Assembly (NCBI RefSeq): GCF_002925845.1
Contig: NZ_PDNI01000028.1
Coordinates: 124,001 to 188,000 of the forward strand
DNA length: 64,000 nucleotides
Direction: 5' to 3'
Source: Roseovarius nitratireducens
Lineage (GTDB): Bacteria > Pseudomonadota > Alphaproteobacteria > Rhodobacterales > Rhodobacteraceae
In this document: positions 54,372-63,187 of the stretch, piece by piece
How positions within the stretch are numbered: position 1 is the stretch's first letter
Layout: the number at the start of each line of letters is the position of its first letter
Notes under the pieces: generated by a model
Databases searched by the model: none
Seen by the model: only the letters and a program-made list of their open reading frames with translations
Told to the model about the DNA's origin: nothing
Translations under genes and position numbers: made by a program

Positions 54372-55414
54372 CCGCGCCGCAGGATTTCGCAGCCGCGCTT
54401 CCCGCGCCCGCCCTCGGTGGCAGCCATGTCATCATGACCACGATGAAGAACGAGGGGCCGTTCATCCTCGAATGGGTGGCGCACAACCTCGCCATCGGGT
54501 TCACCGGCTTCGTCATCTTTACCAATGATTGCGAGGACAGCACCGACCTGATTGCCGACCGGCTGACCGAGCTGGGCTATGCCAGCCACCGACCCAACGA
54601 TGTGTCGGACGGGTCGCCGCCGCAGCACAAGGCGCTGCGCCGTGCCACCGCGCATCCCTGGGTGCGCGAGGCCGAGTGGCTGATGTGCCTCGACGTGGAC
54701 GAGTTCATCAACCTGCGCGAGGGGCTGACGACCCTGCCGGAGATGATGTCCGCCATGGGCGATTGCGATGCGGTGTCCTTCGTGTGGAAGCTCTTTGGCT
54801 GCGGCGGGGTCGAGGGCTACGAGGATCGCCCGGTGACCGAGCAGTTTACCCTCGCCGATATCGAGGACGATCCCGCCAACGGCCGCGCCACGGGTTTCAA
54901 GACCCTGTTTCGCAACAACGGGCTTTTCCGCAAGTACAACCCCCACCGCCCCAAGGGCGTGCCCGAGGATCGCGAGGGGGATGTGCGCTGGTCCGATTGC
55001 GGCGGCAACCTGCGGGAGATGAGCCAAGTGGGATGGCGCGCCTGGCCCGGCTTCAGCCACCGCTTCGCGCGGCTGCACCACTATTCGGTGCGCTCCATCG
55101 ACAGCTTCCTGGTGAAGCGCGACCGCGGGCGCACCAACCACATCGCCCGCGAGCAGACCGAGCATTACTGGTCCGACATGAACGTGAACCGCACCGAGGA
55201 TCGCAGCATCGCGCCCCATGCCACGCGGATGCGTCCCATCCTCGACGCGCTCCGCGCCGATCCGGTGCTTGGCCCGCTTCATGCCGAGGCCTGCGACTGG
55301 CACCGCGCCAAGATCGCCGAATTACGCGGTCGCCCCGGCTGGGACGAGTTCCGCGACTGGCTGCGCGAGAACCGGATCGTCACGACAAGTGACATAAAAA
55401 CACGGGATTACTGA
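54368..55414 (+). CDS. GT2-family glycosyltransferase
   Basis: Intact glycosyltransferase of 348 residues. VIMTTMKNEGPFILEWVAHNLAIG near the N-terminus and D109-V-D111 (LDVDEFINL) define the family; the C-terminus has FSHRFARLHHYSVRSIDSFLVKRDRGRTNH and HYWSDMNVNRTEDRSI. It is the paralogue of the broken gene at 31638-32606 and shows what the latter's full product would be. ATG overlaps the upstream fusion gene (ATGA). Sugar and acceptor are unknown. Confidence 0.85.
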   Translation: MTAPQDFAAALPAPALGGSHVIMTTMKNEGPFILEWVAHNLAIGFTGFVIFTNDCEDSTDLIADRLTELGYASHRPNDVSDGSPPQHKALRRATAHPWVREAEWLMCLDVDEFINLREGLTTLPEMMSAMGDCDAVSFVWKLFGCGGVEGYEDRPVTEQFTLADIEDDPANGRATGFKTLFRNNGLFRKYNPHRPKGVPEDREGDVRWSDCGGNLREMSQVGWRAWPGFSHRFARLHHYSVRSIDSFLVKRDRGRTNHIAREQTEHYWSDMNVNRTEDRSIAPHATRMRPILDALRADPVLGPLHAEACDWHRAKIAELRGRPGWDEFRDWLRENRIVTTSDIKTRDY

Positions 55415-55525
55415 GCGAGAGACGCTCTCGGAACGTGGGAGCATCTGCCAGGATCGACGGCCCGATTGTATATCGAACGCGAACGGTAACCCAACGCATA
55501 CCAATCGCCGCTTGGCCGGGACCAC

Positions 55526-56398
55526 TCAGGTGGATTTCTTGTAGAGCCGCGTGAGATCGAAGATATCATCCAGTTCCTCGAACCGGGCGCGGGTGTCGGT
55601 CCAGGAGGTCTCCTGCACCGCGGCGATCAGTGCCTCCAGCAACATCATGGCGGAGATGTTTGAATCCCAGGCCGACGGAATCTCGCCCCAGCAGTTGAAT
55701 ATCTGGTCGGCGATCTTGCTCACCGGCGAGGTCCACTGATCGGTGATCAGGATCACGGTCACGCCACGATCCTTGGCCAGTTCAGCCAGCCGCAGGAGGT
55801 TCGTCTCATAGCGGCGGATATCGAACATCAACAGAACGTCGCCGCGCGTCATGTCCAGCACGTAGTGCGGCCAGGTGGCGGCCGATGAGGTCATATGCGT
55901 GACCCGCGGGCGAATCGCCTGAAGATGGGTAAAGGCATACTCCGCCAGCGCCCGGGTCACCCGACCGCCGACGACGAATAGCTGCCCATCGCAATCGGCC
56001 ATGCGGTGCACCGCGGCGTCGAAGCGTCCGGTGTCCACATGCGACAATGTCTGGCGCATGTTCTGCATCACCGCATCGGCGAAACGGTTGAGGATATGCG
56101 ATTCCGGCGCTTCGGATGCCCAGCGCTCGCGCTTCTTCACCGGGCCCGAGACGGTCGCCTCCAACTCGTCGCGAAGCACCTGGTGGAACTGTGGAAAGCT
56201 CTGGAAACCCAGCTTCTTGACCATCCGCGCAACCGTCGGGGTCGAAACGCCGGCATTCGCGGCCACGATCGTGATCGAGGCCAGCCCCGCCGCCGGGTAA
56301 TTCTCGAGCAGCGCATTGGCGAGCTTGCGCTCGGACTGGGTGAGCTGATCGTATTCCGTGCGTATCAGATCGCGCACTGTCTTGGTCGGCTCGGGCAT
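55526..56398 (-). CDS. MurR/RpiR family transcriptional regulator
   Basis: The 290-residue regulator from ATG 56398 (MPEPTKTVRDLIRTEYDQLTQSERKLANALLENYP) has an N-terminal HTH_6 domain (ITIVAANAGVSTPTVARMVKKLGFQSFPQF) and a C-terminal SIS domain (LFVVGGRVTRALAEYAFTHLQAIRPRVTHM). SIS domains usually bind phosphosugars, but RpiR proteins next to TRAP and amine genes in this bacterial group respond to other ligands. It is divergent from the catabolic operon that follows and is its likely repressor. Confidence 0.88.
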   Translation of the reverse strand: MPEPTKTVRDLIRTEYDQLTQSERKLANALLENYPAAGLASITIVAANAGVSTPTVARMVKKLGFQSFPQFHQVLRDELEATVSGPVKKRERWASEAPESHILNRFADAVMQNMRQTLSHVDTGRFDAAVHRMADCDGQLFVVGGRVTRALAEYAFTHLQAIRPRVTHMTSSAATWPHYVLDMTRGDVLLMFDIRRYETNLLRLAELAKDRGVTVILITDQWTSPVSKIADQIFNCWGEIPSAWDSNISAMMLLEALIAAVQETSWTDTRARFEELDDIFDLTRLYKKST

Positions 56399-56482
56399 TG
56401 TGGCGTTCCCGTCTTGCCCCCATGCAATCACTGCGCCCGCGCCTCGCACAAGATCCGTGCATCGGGGACGGCCATGAAATTC

Positions 56483-56527
56483 TCTTCTGAAGATATATTG
56501 ACAGAACAAAAAAATACAGAAAATAAT
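56483..56527 (+). promoter_or_regulatory. Promoter of the TRAP/glutamylation operon with adjacent dyad
   Basis: A perfect TTGACA (56498-56503), 18-base spacer and AATAAT (56522-56527) form a strong sigma-70 promoter with a start near 56534. TCTTCTGAAGA (56483-56493), a 5-1-5 perfect dyad, lies just upstream and is a candidate RpiR site. This promoter rules out the TTG at 56527 as translation start. Confidence 0.6.
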
Positions 56528-56550
56528 TGAACAAAACTCGGGGGGGTGTC

Positions 56551-57342
56551 TTGACCACTGCCAGCAACGCGAATTTCGGACCGGCCGCAGATGTCATCAA
56601 CCCCGATGGCACGGGCGATGTCGTGCTGATCTGCGAACACGCCTCGAACGCGATTCCCGCACCGCTGAACGGCCTTGGCCTGACCGACGAGGTGCGCGGC
56701 AGCCATGTCGCCTGGGATCCGGGCGCGCTGGGCGTGGCGCGGCACTTGTCGCGGGCGCTGAACGCGCCGCTGATCGCCGGACGGGTGTCGCGGCTGGTCT
56801 ATGATTGCAATCGCGCGCCCGAGAGCCCCAGCGCCATGCCCGCGCAGACGGAGAGGGGCGACATTCCCGGCAATGCGGGGCTGGACGCCGCGGCACGCGC
56901 GGACCGCCTCGCCGCCGTGTATCGCCCGTTCTGCGCGGCGGTCAGCCGGGTGCTGGATTCCCGCGCCGCGCGCGGTGCCCGCTCCGCGCTGGTCACGATC
57001 CACAGCTTTACGCCAGTGTTCCACGGCCAGCCCCGGGACGTGGAAATCGGCATCCTGCACGACAGCGACAGCCGGCTCGCCGATGCCATGCTCGCGGCGG
57101 CCGACGCCCTGCCCGGGCGCGACATCCGGCGCAATGCCCCCTATGGCCCCGGGGACGACGTGACCCACAGCCTTGGGCTGCACGGCGTCGCACGCGGGCT
57201 ACCCAACGTGATGATCGAGATCCGCAACGACCTGCTGGCCGACACGCGCGGCGAGGAACGGATGGCCAGTGAAGTGAAGCGCCTGCTCGACCCCGCGCTG
57301 ATGGTCGAATCGGTCTGGTCGCGGGAGGGAGCCCATGCCTAG
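56551..57342 (+). CDS. N-formylglutamate amidohydrolase family protein
   Basis: Zinc amidohydrolase of the N-formylglutamate amidohydrolase family, 263 residues from TTG 56551 (LTTASNANFGPA), which follows GGGGGG. ICEHASNAIP, VYDCNRAPESPSAMP, ALVTIHSFTPVFHGQPRDVEIGIL and PNVMIEIRNDLL are family blocks. It differs clearly from HutG and sits with a glutamine-synthetase-like ligase and oxidoreductases, so it may cleave a gamma-glutamyl or N-acyl glutamate intermediate rather than formylglutamate. This is inference. It overlaps the TRAP small permease by eight bases. Confidence 0.82.
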   Translation: MTTASNANFGPAADVINPDGTGDVVLICEHASNAIPAPLNGLGLTDEVRGSHVAWDPGALGVARHLSRALNAPLIAGRVSRLVYDCNRAPESPSAMPAQTERGDIPGNAGLDAAARADRLAAVYRPFCAAVSRVLDSRAARGARSALVTIHSFTPVFHGQPRDVEIGILHDSDSRLADAMLAAADALPGRDIRRNAPYGPGDDVTHSLGLHGVARGLPNVMIEIRNDLLADTRGEERMASEVKRLLDPALMVESVWSREGAHA

Positions 57343-57931
57343 GCTTGTTCGCGCCTATGTCCGCGGTGTTGACCGGGTGAACCGGGCGCTCGGCCGGTGC
57401 GCGATGTATCTCATCTTCGTGCTGATCGGCATCCTGCTGTGGTCCTCGGTCTCGAAGACGTTCTTTCTGCCCTCGCTCTGGACGCTCGAAATGGCCCAGT
57501 TCACGATGGTGGCGTATTACATCCTCGGCGGCCCCTACTCGATCCAGCTTGGCTCCAACGTGCGCATGGATCTCTTCTACGGCCAATGGTCGCCCCACAC
57601 GCGGGCCTGGGTGGATGCGTTCACAGTGTTGTTCCTGCTCTATTTTCTCGTCGTTCTACTGCTCGGAGGCCTCGGGTCGATGGCCTATTCCCTGGGTTAT
57701 TTCGGCATGACGCCGTCGGAATTCTACGGCGCGCTGATCTCGTCCTTCTTCAGCGACGGACTGTCCGGCGTCGGCGAGATTGTGGGCCGCATGGAACGGA
57801 GCCCGACCGCCTGGCGCCCCTATCTGTGGCCCATAAAGCTGGTGATGTGCATCGGCATCGTGATGATGATCCTTCAGGCCAGCGCGGAATTCTTCCGCGA
57901 TATCGGCCGCATTCGCGGAGAAGAAATCTGA
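57335..57931 (+). CDS. TRAP transporter small permease (DctQ family), glutamylation locus
   Basis: Four-helix subunit of 198 residues. TLEMAQFTMVAYYILGGPYSIQLGSNVRMDLFYGQW is the family core between helices 2 and 3. The C-terminal extension with LWPIKLVMCIGIVMMILQASAEFFRDI is the fourth helix. It overlaps the amidohydrolase and shares one base with the large permease start. Confidence 0.9.
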   Translation: MPRLVRAYVRGVDRVNRALGRCAMYLIFVLIGILLWSSVSKTFFLPSLWTLEMAQFTMVAYYILGGPYSIQLGSNVRMDLFYGQWSPHTRAWVDAFTVLFLLYFLVVLLLGGLGSMAYSLGYFGMTPSEFYGALISSFFSDGLSGVGEIVGRMERSPTAWRPYLWPIKLVMCIGIVMMILQASAEFFRDIGRIRGEEI

Positions 57932-59253
57932 TGGCGCACGAGATGATCGCGCTGGTGATGTTCGCGGGCATGATGCTGATGCTCATGACCGGGCAGCGGG
58001 TCTTTGCCGCCATCGGGTTCGTCGGCGCCCTGGCCGGGGTCCTGTTGTGGGGCACGGGTGGCGTCACGATCCCGTTCTCGGCGGCGATGAAGCTGATGAA
58101 GTGGTATCCGCTGCTGACGCTGCCGATGTTCATATTCATGGGCTATGTGCTGTCGGAAAGCCGCATCGCCGACGACCTCTATCGCATGTTTCACGTCTGG
58201 ATGGGGCCGGTACGCGGCGGGTTGGCGATCGGTACGATCGGGCTGATGGTGCTGATCTCGGCGATGAACGGGCTGTCCGTGGCCGGCATGGCGATCGGCG
58301 CGACCATCGCCCTGCCCGAGTTGCTGCGCCGCGGCTATGACAAGACCATGGTCACCGGTGTAATTCAGGCCGGGTCCAGCCTGGGCATCCTCGTGCCACC
58401 CTCGGTGGTGCTGGTTCTGTACGCGATGATCGCGCGCCAGCCGGTTGGCCAGTTGTGGCTGGCGGGGGCGCTGCCCGGCCTGATGATGGCGGGCCTCTTC
58501 ATCCTCTACATCGCGCTGCGCTGCCGGATTCAGCCGGAACTGGGTCCGGTTCTGCCCGCGGCAGAGCGCGAAGGCATTTCCCGGCGTGAGAAGATCCGCC
58601 TGCTGGGCGCGGGCATCCTGCCGCTGGTCATATTCATGACGATGATGGTCCCCTTCGTGAACGGCTGGACCTCGCTCGTCGAAAGCTCGGCCATCGGCGC
58701 GATGACGGCGTTCTTGGCAGCGGTGGTGAAGGGCCGCATGACACGCGAGGTCTTCGAGAACTCGGTGCGCAGCACGCTGGCCATATCCTGCATGTTCATG
58801 TGGATCATCCTGGCGGCACTGGCCTTCGGCGCGATCTTTGACGGGCTGGGCGCGGTGCGCGCGATCGAGGGGGTGTTCACCAATTTGGGCCTCGGCCCCT
58901 GGGGGATCCTGATCCTGATGCAGCTCAGCTTCATCGTGATGGGCACGTTCCTCGACGATACGGCCATGCTGGTCATCGTTGCGCCGCTCTATGTTCCGCT
59001 GGTCGATCAACTCGGTTTCGACCTGATCTGGTATGGCGTGCTCTACACGATCACCACGCAGATCGCCTACATGACGCCGCCCTTCGGCTACAATCTTTTC
59101 CTGATGCGGGCGATGGCGCCGCCGGAAATCGGCCTCAAGGACATCTACCGCTCGATCATTCCGTTCGTTCTGGTGATGGCGCTGGCGCTGGCGCTGGTGA
59201 TGGTATTTCCGCAAATCGCGCTGTGGCTGCCCGGGCAGGTCTACGGAAACTAA
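57931..59253 (+). CDS. TRAP transporter large permease (DctM family), glutamylation locus
   Basis: Membrane transport subunit of 440 residues, about 12 helices, starting MAHEMIALVMFAGMMLMLMTG. GVIQAGSSLGILVPPSVVLVLYAMIARQPVGQLWLAG and TQIAYMTPPFGYNLFLMRAMAP are DctM signatures. With the four-residue GTFLDDTAML loop it belongs to the FcbT3/large DctM group used for keto acids, amines and amino acids. A small CCCCG/CGGGG hairpin follows the stop. Confidence 0.92.
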   Translation: MAHEMIALVMFAGMMLMLMTGQRVFAAIGFVGALAGVLLWGTGGVTIPFSAAMKLMKWYPLLTLPMFIFMGYVLSESRIADDLYRMFHVWMGPVRGGLAIGTIGLMVLISAMNGLSVAGMAIGATIALPELLRRGYDKTMVTGVIQAGSSLGILVPPSVVLVLYAMIARQPVGQLWLAGALPGLMMAGLFILYIALRCRIQPELGPVLPAAEREGISRREKIRLLGAGILPLVIFMTMMVPFVNGWTSLVESSAIGAMTAFLAAVVKGRMTREVFENSVRSTLAISCMFMWIILAALAFGAIFDGLGAVRAIEGVFTNLGLGPWGILILMQLSFIVMGTFLDDTAMLVIVAPLYVPLVDQLGFDLIWYGVLYTITTQIAYMTPPFGYNLFLMRAMAPPEIGLKDIYRSIIPFVLVMALALALVMVFPQIALWLPGQVYGN

Positions 59254-59260
59254 CCCAGAA

Positions 59261-59276
59261 CCCCGATAAAACGGGG
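59261..59276 (+). repeat. Small intercistronic hairpin between dctM and dctP
   Basis: CCCCG (59261-59265) pairs with CGGGG (59272-59276) over ATAAAA. No U-run follows, so it is more likely an mRNA processing or stability element than a terminator. Confidence 0.4.
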
Positions 59277-59299
59277 CCTCAACCAATAGGAGAGAGAAA

Positions 59300-60337
59300 A
59301 TGACGACGACAAGACGCAAGTTCATCGCGAGTGCCGGTGCCGGTGCGGTTGGCGCTTCGCTCGCCGCGCCCGCGATCGCGCAATCCAGGATCACGTGGCG
59401 CATGCAGACCTATGCCGGCGCCGCGCTGGCCGAGCATGTGGTCAAGCCCGCGATCGACAAGTTCAATGCGATCGCCGGCGACGAGATGCAGATCGAGCTC
59501 TACTTCGCGGATCAGCTGGTGCCCACGGGCGAGCTGTTCAGCGCCATGCAGCGCGGCACGATCGACGCGGTGCAGTCGGACGACGATTCGATGGCCTCGC
59601 CCACGGCGGTGCGGGTCTTCGGTGGCTACTTCCCCTTCGGCACGCGCTATTCGCTGGATGTGCCGGTGTTGTTCAACCAGTATGGCCTGAAGGAAATCTG
59701 GGAAGAGGAATACGCCAAGGTCGGGGTCAAGCATATCTCGGCCGGGTCCTGGGACCCCTGCCATTTCGCGACCAAGGATCCGATCCGCAGCCTGGCTGAC
59801 ATGAAGGGCAAGCGCATCTTCACCTTCCCGACCGCCGGACGCTTCCTGTCGCAGTTCGGCGTGGTGCCCGTCACCCTGCCATGGGAGGATATCGAGGTCG
59901 CGGTGCAGACCGGCGAGCTCGACGGTATCGCCTGGTCGGGCATCACCGAGGACTACACGGTGGGCTGGGCCGACGTGACCGATTATTTCCTGACCAACAA
60001 TATCTCGGGGGCCTGGATCGGTCACTTCTTTGCCAACATGTCGCGTTGGGAGGAGCTTCCCGACCGGCTCAAGACGCTGCTGACGGTCTGCATGGAGCAG
60101 TCGCACTACTACCGTCAGTGGTGGTACTGGGGCGGTGAGGCAGGGCTGCGCGTGAATGGCGAGAAGATGAAGCTGACCACGATCCCCGACGAGGAATGGG
60201 AGACCGTGGAAAGCGCCGCCCAGACGTTCTGGAACGAACTCACCGAAGGGGACCCGGTCCGCGAGAAGGTGGTCGGCATCATCCGCGAGTACAACGAGGT
60301 CATGCGCCTCGCCGGCCGGCCGTATCGCTACGGCTGA
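59300..60337 (+). CDS. TRAP transporter substrate-binding protein with Tat signal
   Basis: Periplasmic receptor of 345 residues, DctP/TakP-like. The N-terminus TTTRRKFIASAGAG with following Ala-rich stretch and AIAQ is a twin-arginine signal, so it is exported folded. GKRIFTFPTAGRFLSQFGVVPVTLPWEDIEVAVQTGELDGIAW is the substrate-domain core. GS-rich AGGAGAGAG precedes the ATG. It is bracketed by two stem-loops, which suggests that it is expressed at a different level from the permease genes. Confidence 0.92.
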   Translation: MTTTRRKFIASAGAGAVGASLAAPAIAQSRITWRMQTYAGAALAEHVVKPAIDKFNAIAGDEMQIELYFADQLVPTGELFSAMQRGTIDAVQSDDDSMASPTAVRVFGGYFPFGTRYSLDVPVLFNQYGLKEIWEEEYAKVGVKHISAGSWDPCHFATKDPIRSLADMKGKRIFTFPTAGRFLSQFGVVPVTLPWEDIEVAVQTGELDGIAWSGITEDYTVGWADVTDYFLTNNISGAWIGHFFANMSRWEELPDRLKTLLTVCMEQSHYYRQWWYWGGEAGLRVNGEKMKLTTIPDEEWETVESAAQTFWNELTEGDPVREKVVGIIREYNEVMRLAGRPYRYG

Positions 60338-60362
60338 GGCCCTCGCACCACCCACCAACCTG

Positions 60363-60391
60363 GGATGCCCCGGCCCCATGCCGGGGCATCC
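60363..60391 (+). terminator. Strong stem-loop after the TRAP receptor gene
   Basis: GGATGCCCCGGC (60363-60374) and GCCGGGGCATCC (60380-60391) are perfect complements with a 5-base loop. No U-tract follows and the next gene starts 39 bases on. It may partly terminate transcription or protect the receptor mRNA 3' end while allowing read-through to the ligase gene. Confidence 0.55.
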
Positions 60392-60429
60392 GCACAGATG
60401 ATCGAACCCGACAGGACAGGATCCGCCCC

Positions 60430-61794
60430 ATGCCCGCGCCTCTGACATTCGAAACTCTCAAGGAAAAGACCGCCCACGGCGAGATCGATACCGTTCTCGT
60501 CTGCCTCGTGGACATGCAGGGCCGCCTGATGGGCAAGCGCTTCGTGGCCGAGCATTTCATCGAAGGCGCGTGGGAGGAAACCCATTGCTGCAACTACCTG
60601 CTGGCCACCGACCTCGAGATGTTCACCGTCGAGGGCTATGCCGCCACCAGTTGGCGCATGGGCTATGGCGATTACGTGATGAGGCCCGACCTCGACACGC
60701 TGCGCCCGGTGCCGTGGCTGGAGGGAACGGCGATGGTGCTGTGCGACGTGCTGGACCACCACACCCACGAAGAGGTGCCGCACAGCCCACGCACCATTCT
60801 CAAGCGCCAGATCGCGCGGCTGGCCGGCATGGGCCTGACCCCGATGATGGCGACCGAGCTGGAATTCTTCCTGTTCGCGAAAGGCTATGACGAGATCCGC
60901 AAGTCGGGCTTTCGCGACCTGGAGCCGATCAGCGCCTATAACGAGGATTACCACATCCTCCAGACCACCAAGGAAGAGCATGTGCTGCGCCCGGTGCGCA
61001 ACCATCTTCGCGCGGCCGGGATTCCGGTCGAGAACACCAAGGGCGAGGCCGAGACCGGCCAGGCCGAACTGAACATCAAATACGGCCCGGCGCTGGACTG
61101 CGCCGATTATCACGCGATCGCCAAGAACGCGGTCAAGGAAATCGCCTGGGCGAAGGGCCACGCGGCCAGCTTCCTGCCCAAGTGGCACGCCGACCGGGTC
61201 GGTAGCTCTAGCCATGTGCATCAGTCCTTGTGGGCCGATGGCCGCAACGCCTTTCACGACGCCGGGGCCCCGCATGGCATGTCGCCGCTGATGCAAAGCT
61301 ACCTGGCCGGGCTGATCGCCCACGCGCCCGACATGACCGTGTTTCTCGCGCCCTACGTGAATAGCTACAAGCGGTTCCAGAAGGGCACGTTTGCCCCCAC
61401 CGGCGCCGCCTGGTCGGTGGACAACCGTACCGCCGGATTCCGCCTGTGCGGCGAAGGCACGAAGGCGGTGCGGATCGAATGCCGGATCGGTGGGTCCGAC
61501 CTCAACCCCTATCTCGCGATGGCGGCGCAGATCGCGGCCGGAATCAAGGGGATCGAGGACGAGATGGACCTGCAGCCGCCGCTGTCCGGCGACGCCTACG
61601 AGGCAGAGGATGACAACCACATTCCCCGCACCCTCCGCGACGCCGCCGACGCGCTGGAGGGCTCGGCCATGCTGCGCGCGGCCTTCGGCGACGCGGTTGT
61701 CGATCACTATGTGCGCGCCGCCCGCTGGGAGCAGGAGGAATTCGACCGCGTGGTGACCGATTACGAGATCGCCCGCGGCTTTGAGCGCGCCTGA
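60430..61794 (+). CDS. Glutamine synthetase family ligase (gamma-glutamylamine/PuuA-like)
   Basis: The 454-residue protein has the GS catalytic domain: ATELEFFLF with metal glutamates, GEAETGQAELNIKYG, SSSHVHQSLW with the conserved His, and RIECRIGGSDLNPYLAMAAQIAAG near the end. It is a class related to PuuA and GlnT rather than the housekeeping GlnA-I, lacking its adenylylation tyrosine region. Such enzymes ligate glutamate to an amine instead of ammonia. With the neighbours, the amine is perhaps an amino alcohol. ATG 60430 is chosen as the first codon matching the family N-terminus; its ribosome site is weak (GGACAGGATCC). Confidence 0.83.
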   Translation: MPAPLTFETLKEKTAHGEIDTVLVCLVDMQGRLMGKRFVAEHFIEGAWEETHCCNYLLATDLEMFTVEGYAATSWRMGYGDYVMRPDLDTLRPVPWLEGTAMVLCDVLDHHTHEEVPHSPRTILKRQIARLAGMGLTPMMATELEFFLFAKGYDEIRKSGFRDLEPISAYNEDYHILQTTKEEHVLRPVRNHLRAAGIPVENTKGEAETGQAELNIKYGPALDCADYHAIAKNAVKEIAWAKGHAASFLPKWHADRVGSSSHVHQSLWADGRNAFHDAGAPHGMSPLMQSYLAGLIAHAPDMTVFLAPYVNSYKRFQKGTFAPTGAAWSVDNRTAGFRLCGEGTKAVRIECRIGGSDLNPYLAMAAQIAAGIKGIEDEMDLQPPLSGDAYEAEDDNHIPRTLRDAADALEGSAMLRAAFGDAVVDHYVRAARWEQEEFDRVVTDYEIARGFERA

Positions 61795-61804
61795 AGAGGA
61801 TATC

Positions 61805-63187
61805 ATGACGCAAACACTGACATGCATCTCGCCGATCGACGGATCGGTGTTCGCCGAACGCCCGGTCCTGAGCAGCGCAGAGGCGGACGGCGCGGTGGCG
61901 CGGGCGCGCGCCGCACAAGCCGACTGGGCCGCCCGGCCACTGGCCGAGCGGGTCGACCTGGTGCGCAAGGGCATCGCCCGCGTGGGCGAGATGAACGACG
62001 AGATCGTGCCGGAACTGGCCCGGATGATGGGCCGCCCGGTCCGCTACGGCGGCGAATTCGGTGGCTTCGAGGAGCGCGGCAGCCACATGGCGGACATCGC
62101 CGAGGCGGCGCTGGCGCCCATCGTGATCGAATCCAGCGGCGCCTTCGAGCGCCGGATCGAGCGGGAGCCGCACGGGGTGGTGCTGGTGATCGCCCCCTGG
62201 AACTATCCGTGGATGACGGCGATCAACACCGTCGCTCCGGCGCTGATCGCGGGCAACACGGTGATGCTGAAACATGCCACGCAGACGCTCCTGGTGGGCG
62301 AACGCATGGTCCGCGCCTTTGTCGAGGCGGGCGTGCCTGCCGACGTGTTCCAGAACGTCTTTCTCGACCATGACACCACCAGTGCCCTGATCGCCGCGCG
62401 CAGCTTCGATTTCGTCAACTTCACCGGCTCGGTCGGGGGTGGCCGGGCGATGGAACAGGCCGCGGCGGGCACCTTCACCCCGCTGGGGCTGGAACTGGGC
62501 GGCAAGGATCCCGGCTATGTGCTGGACGATGCAGATCCGGCCGCGGCCGCGGCCGGACTCATCGACGCGGCGATGTTCAATTCGGGGCAGTGCTGCTGCG
62601 GGATCGAACGGATTTATGTCCACGAAAGCCTTTATGACGATTTCGTCGCGCGGGCGGTCGACATCGTGCGCACGATGAAGCTGGGCAATCCGCTGAACAG
62701 TGAAACCACCATCGGGCCGATGGCCAGCCGCCGCTTTGCCGATCTGGTACGCACCCAGATCGCCGAGGCCGTGGCCGCCGGTGCCACCGCGCATATCGAC
62801 CCCTTCCCCGAGGATGACGGCGGTGCCTACCTGACACCGCAGATATTGACCGGCGTCACCCACGACATGCGCGTGATGCGCGAGGAAAGCTTCGGGCCGG
62901 TCGTGGGCATCATGCCGGTCCGCGACGACGCCCACGCCATCGCGCTCATGAACGACAGCGAGTTCGGGTTGACCGCCGCGCTCTGGACCCCGGACTCCGG
63001 GCGCGCGGCGCGGATCGGTCGACAGCTTCAAACCGGCACCGTGTTCATGAACCGCGCCGATTACCTCGATCCCGCGCTGTGCTGGACCGGCTGCAAGAAT
63101 ACCGGGCGCGGCGGCGGGCTGAGCGTGATCGGCTATCACAACCTGACCAGACCGAAATCCTATCATTTCAAGAAAGGGGCATCATGA
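61805..63187 (+). CDS. Aldehyde dehydrogenase family protein
   Basis: NAD(P)-dependent aldehyde dehydrogenase of 460 residues. N133 (APWNYPW), E230 (LELGGKDP) and the nucleophile Cys in GQCCCG (residues 261-266, most likely C264) form the active site; FTGSVGGGRAM binds the nucleotide. It begins ten bases after the ligase gene with GAGGA ahead and overlaps the alcohol dehydrogenase by ATGA. In context it would oxidise the aldehyde made by that partner. Confidence 0.93.
   Translation: MTQTLTCISPIDGSVFAERPVLSSAEADGAVARARAAQADWAARPLAERVDLVRKGIARVGEMNDEIVPELARMMGRPVRYGGEFGGFEERGSHMADIAEAALAPIVIESSGAFERRIEREPHGVVLVIAPWNYPWMTAINTVAPALIAGNTVMLKHATQTLLVGERMVRAFVEAGVPADVFQNVFLDHDTTSALIAARSFDFVNFTGSVGGGRAMEQAAAGTFTPLGLELGGKDPGYVLDDADPAAAAAGLIDAAMFNSGQCCCGIERIYVHESLYDDFVARAVDIVRTMKLGNPLNSETTIGPMASRRFADLVRTQIAEAVAAGATAHIDPFPEDDGGAYLTPQILTGVTHDMRVMREESFGPVVGIMPVRDDAHAIALMNDSEFGLTAALWTPDSGRAARIGRQLQTGTVFMNRADYLDPALCWTGCKNTGRGGGLSVIGYHNLTRPKSYHFKKGAS

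Noticed and set aside
56527-56550. TTG 56527 as start of the amidohydrolase
   Set aside because: The predicted transcription start is near 56534, after this codon.
59279-60448. Leftward open frame opposite the TRAP receptor, and a similar one opposite the ligase gene
   Set aside because: Both are antisense to genes with clear signal peptide or active-site motifs.
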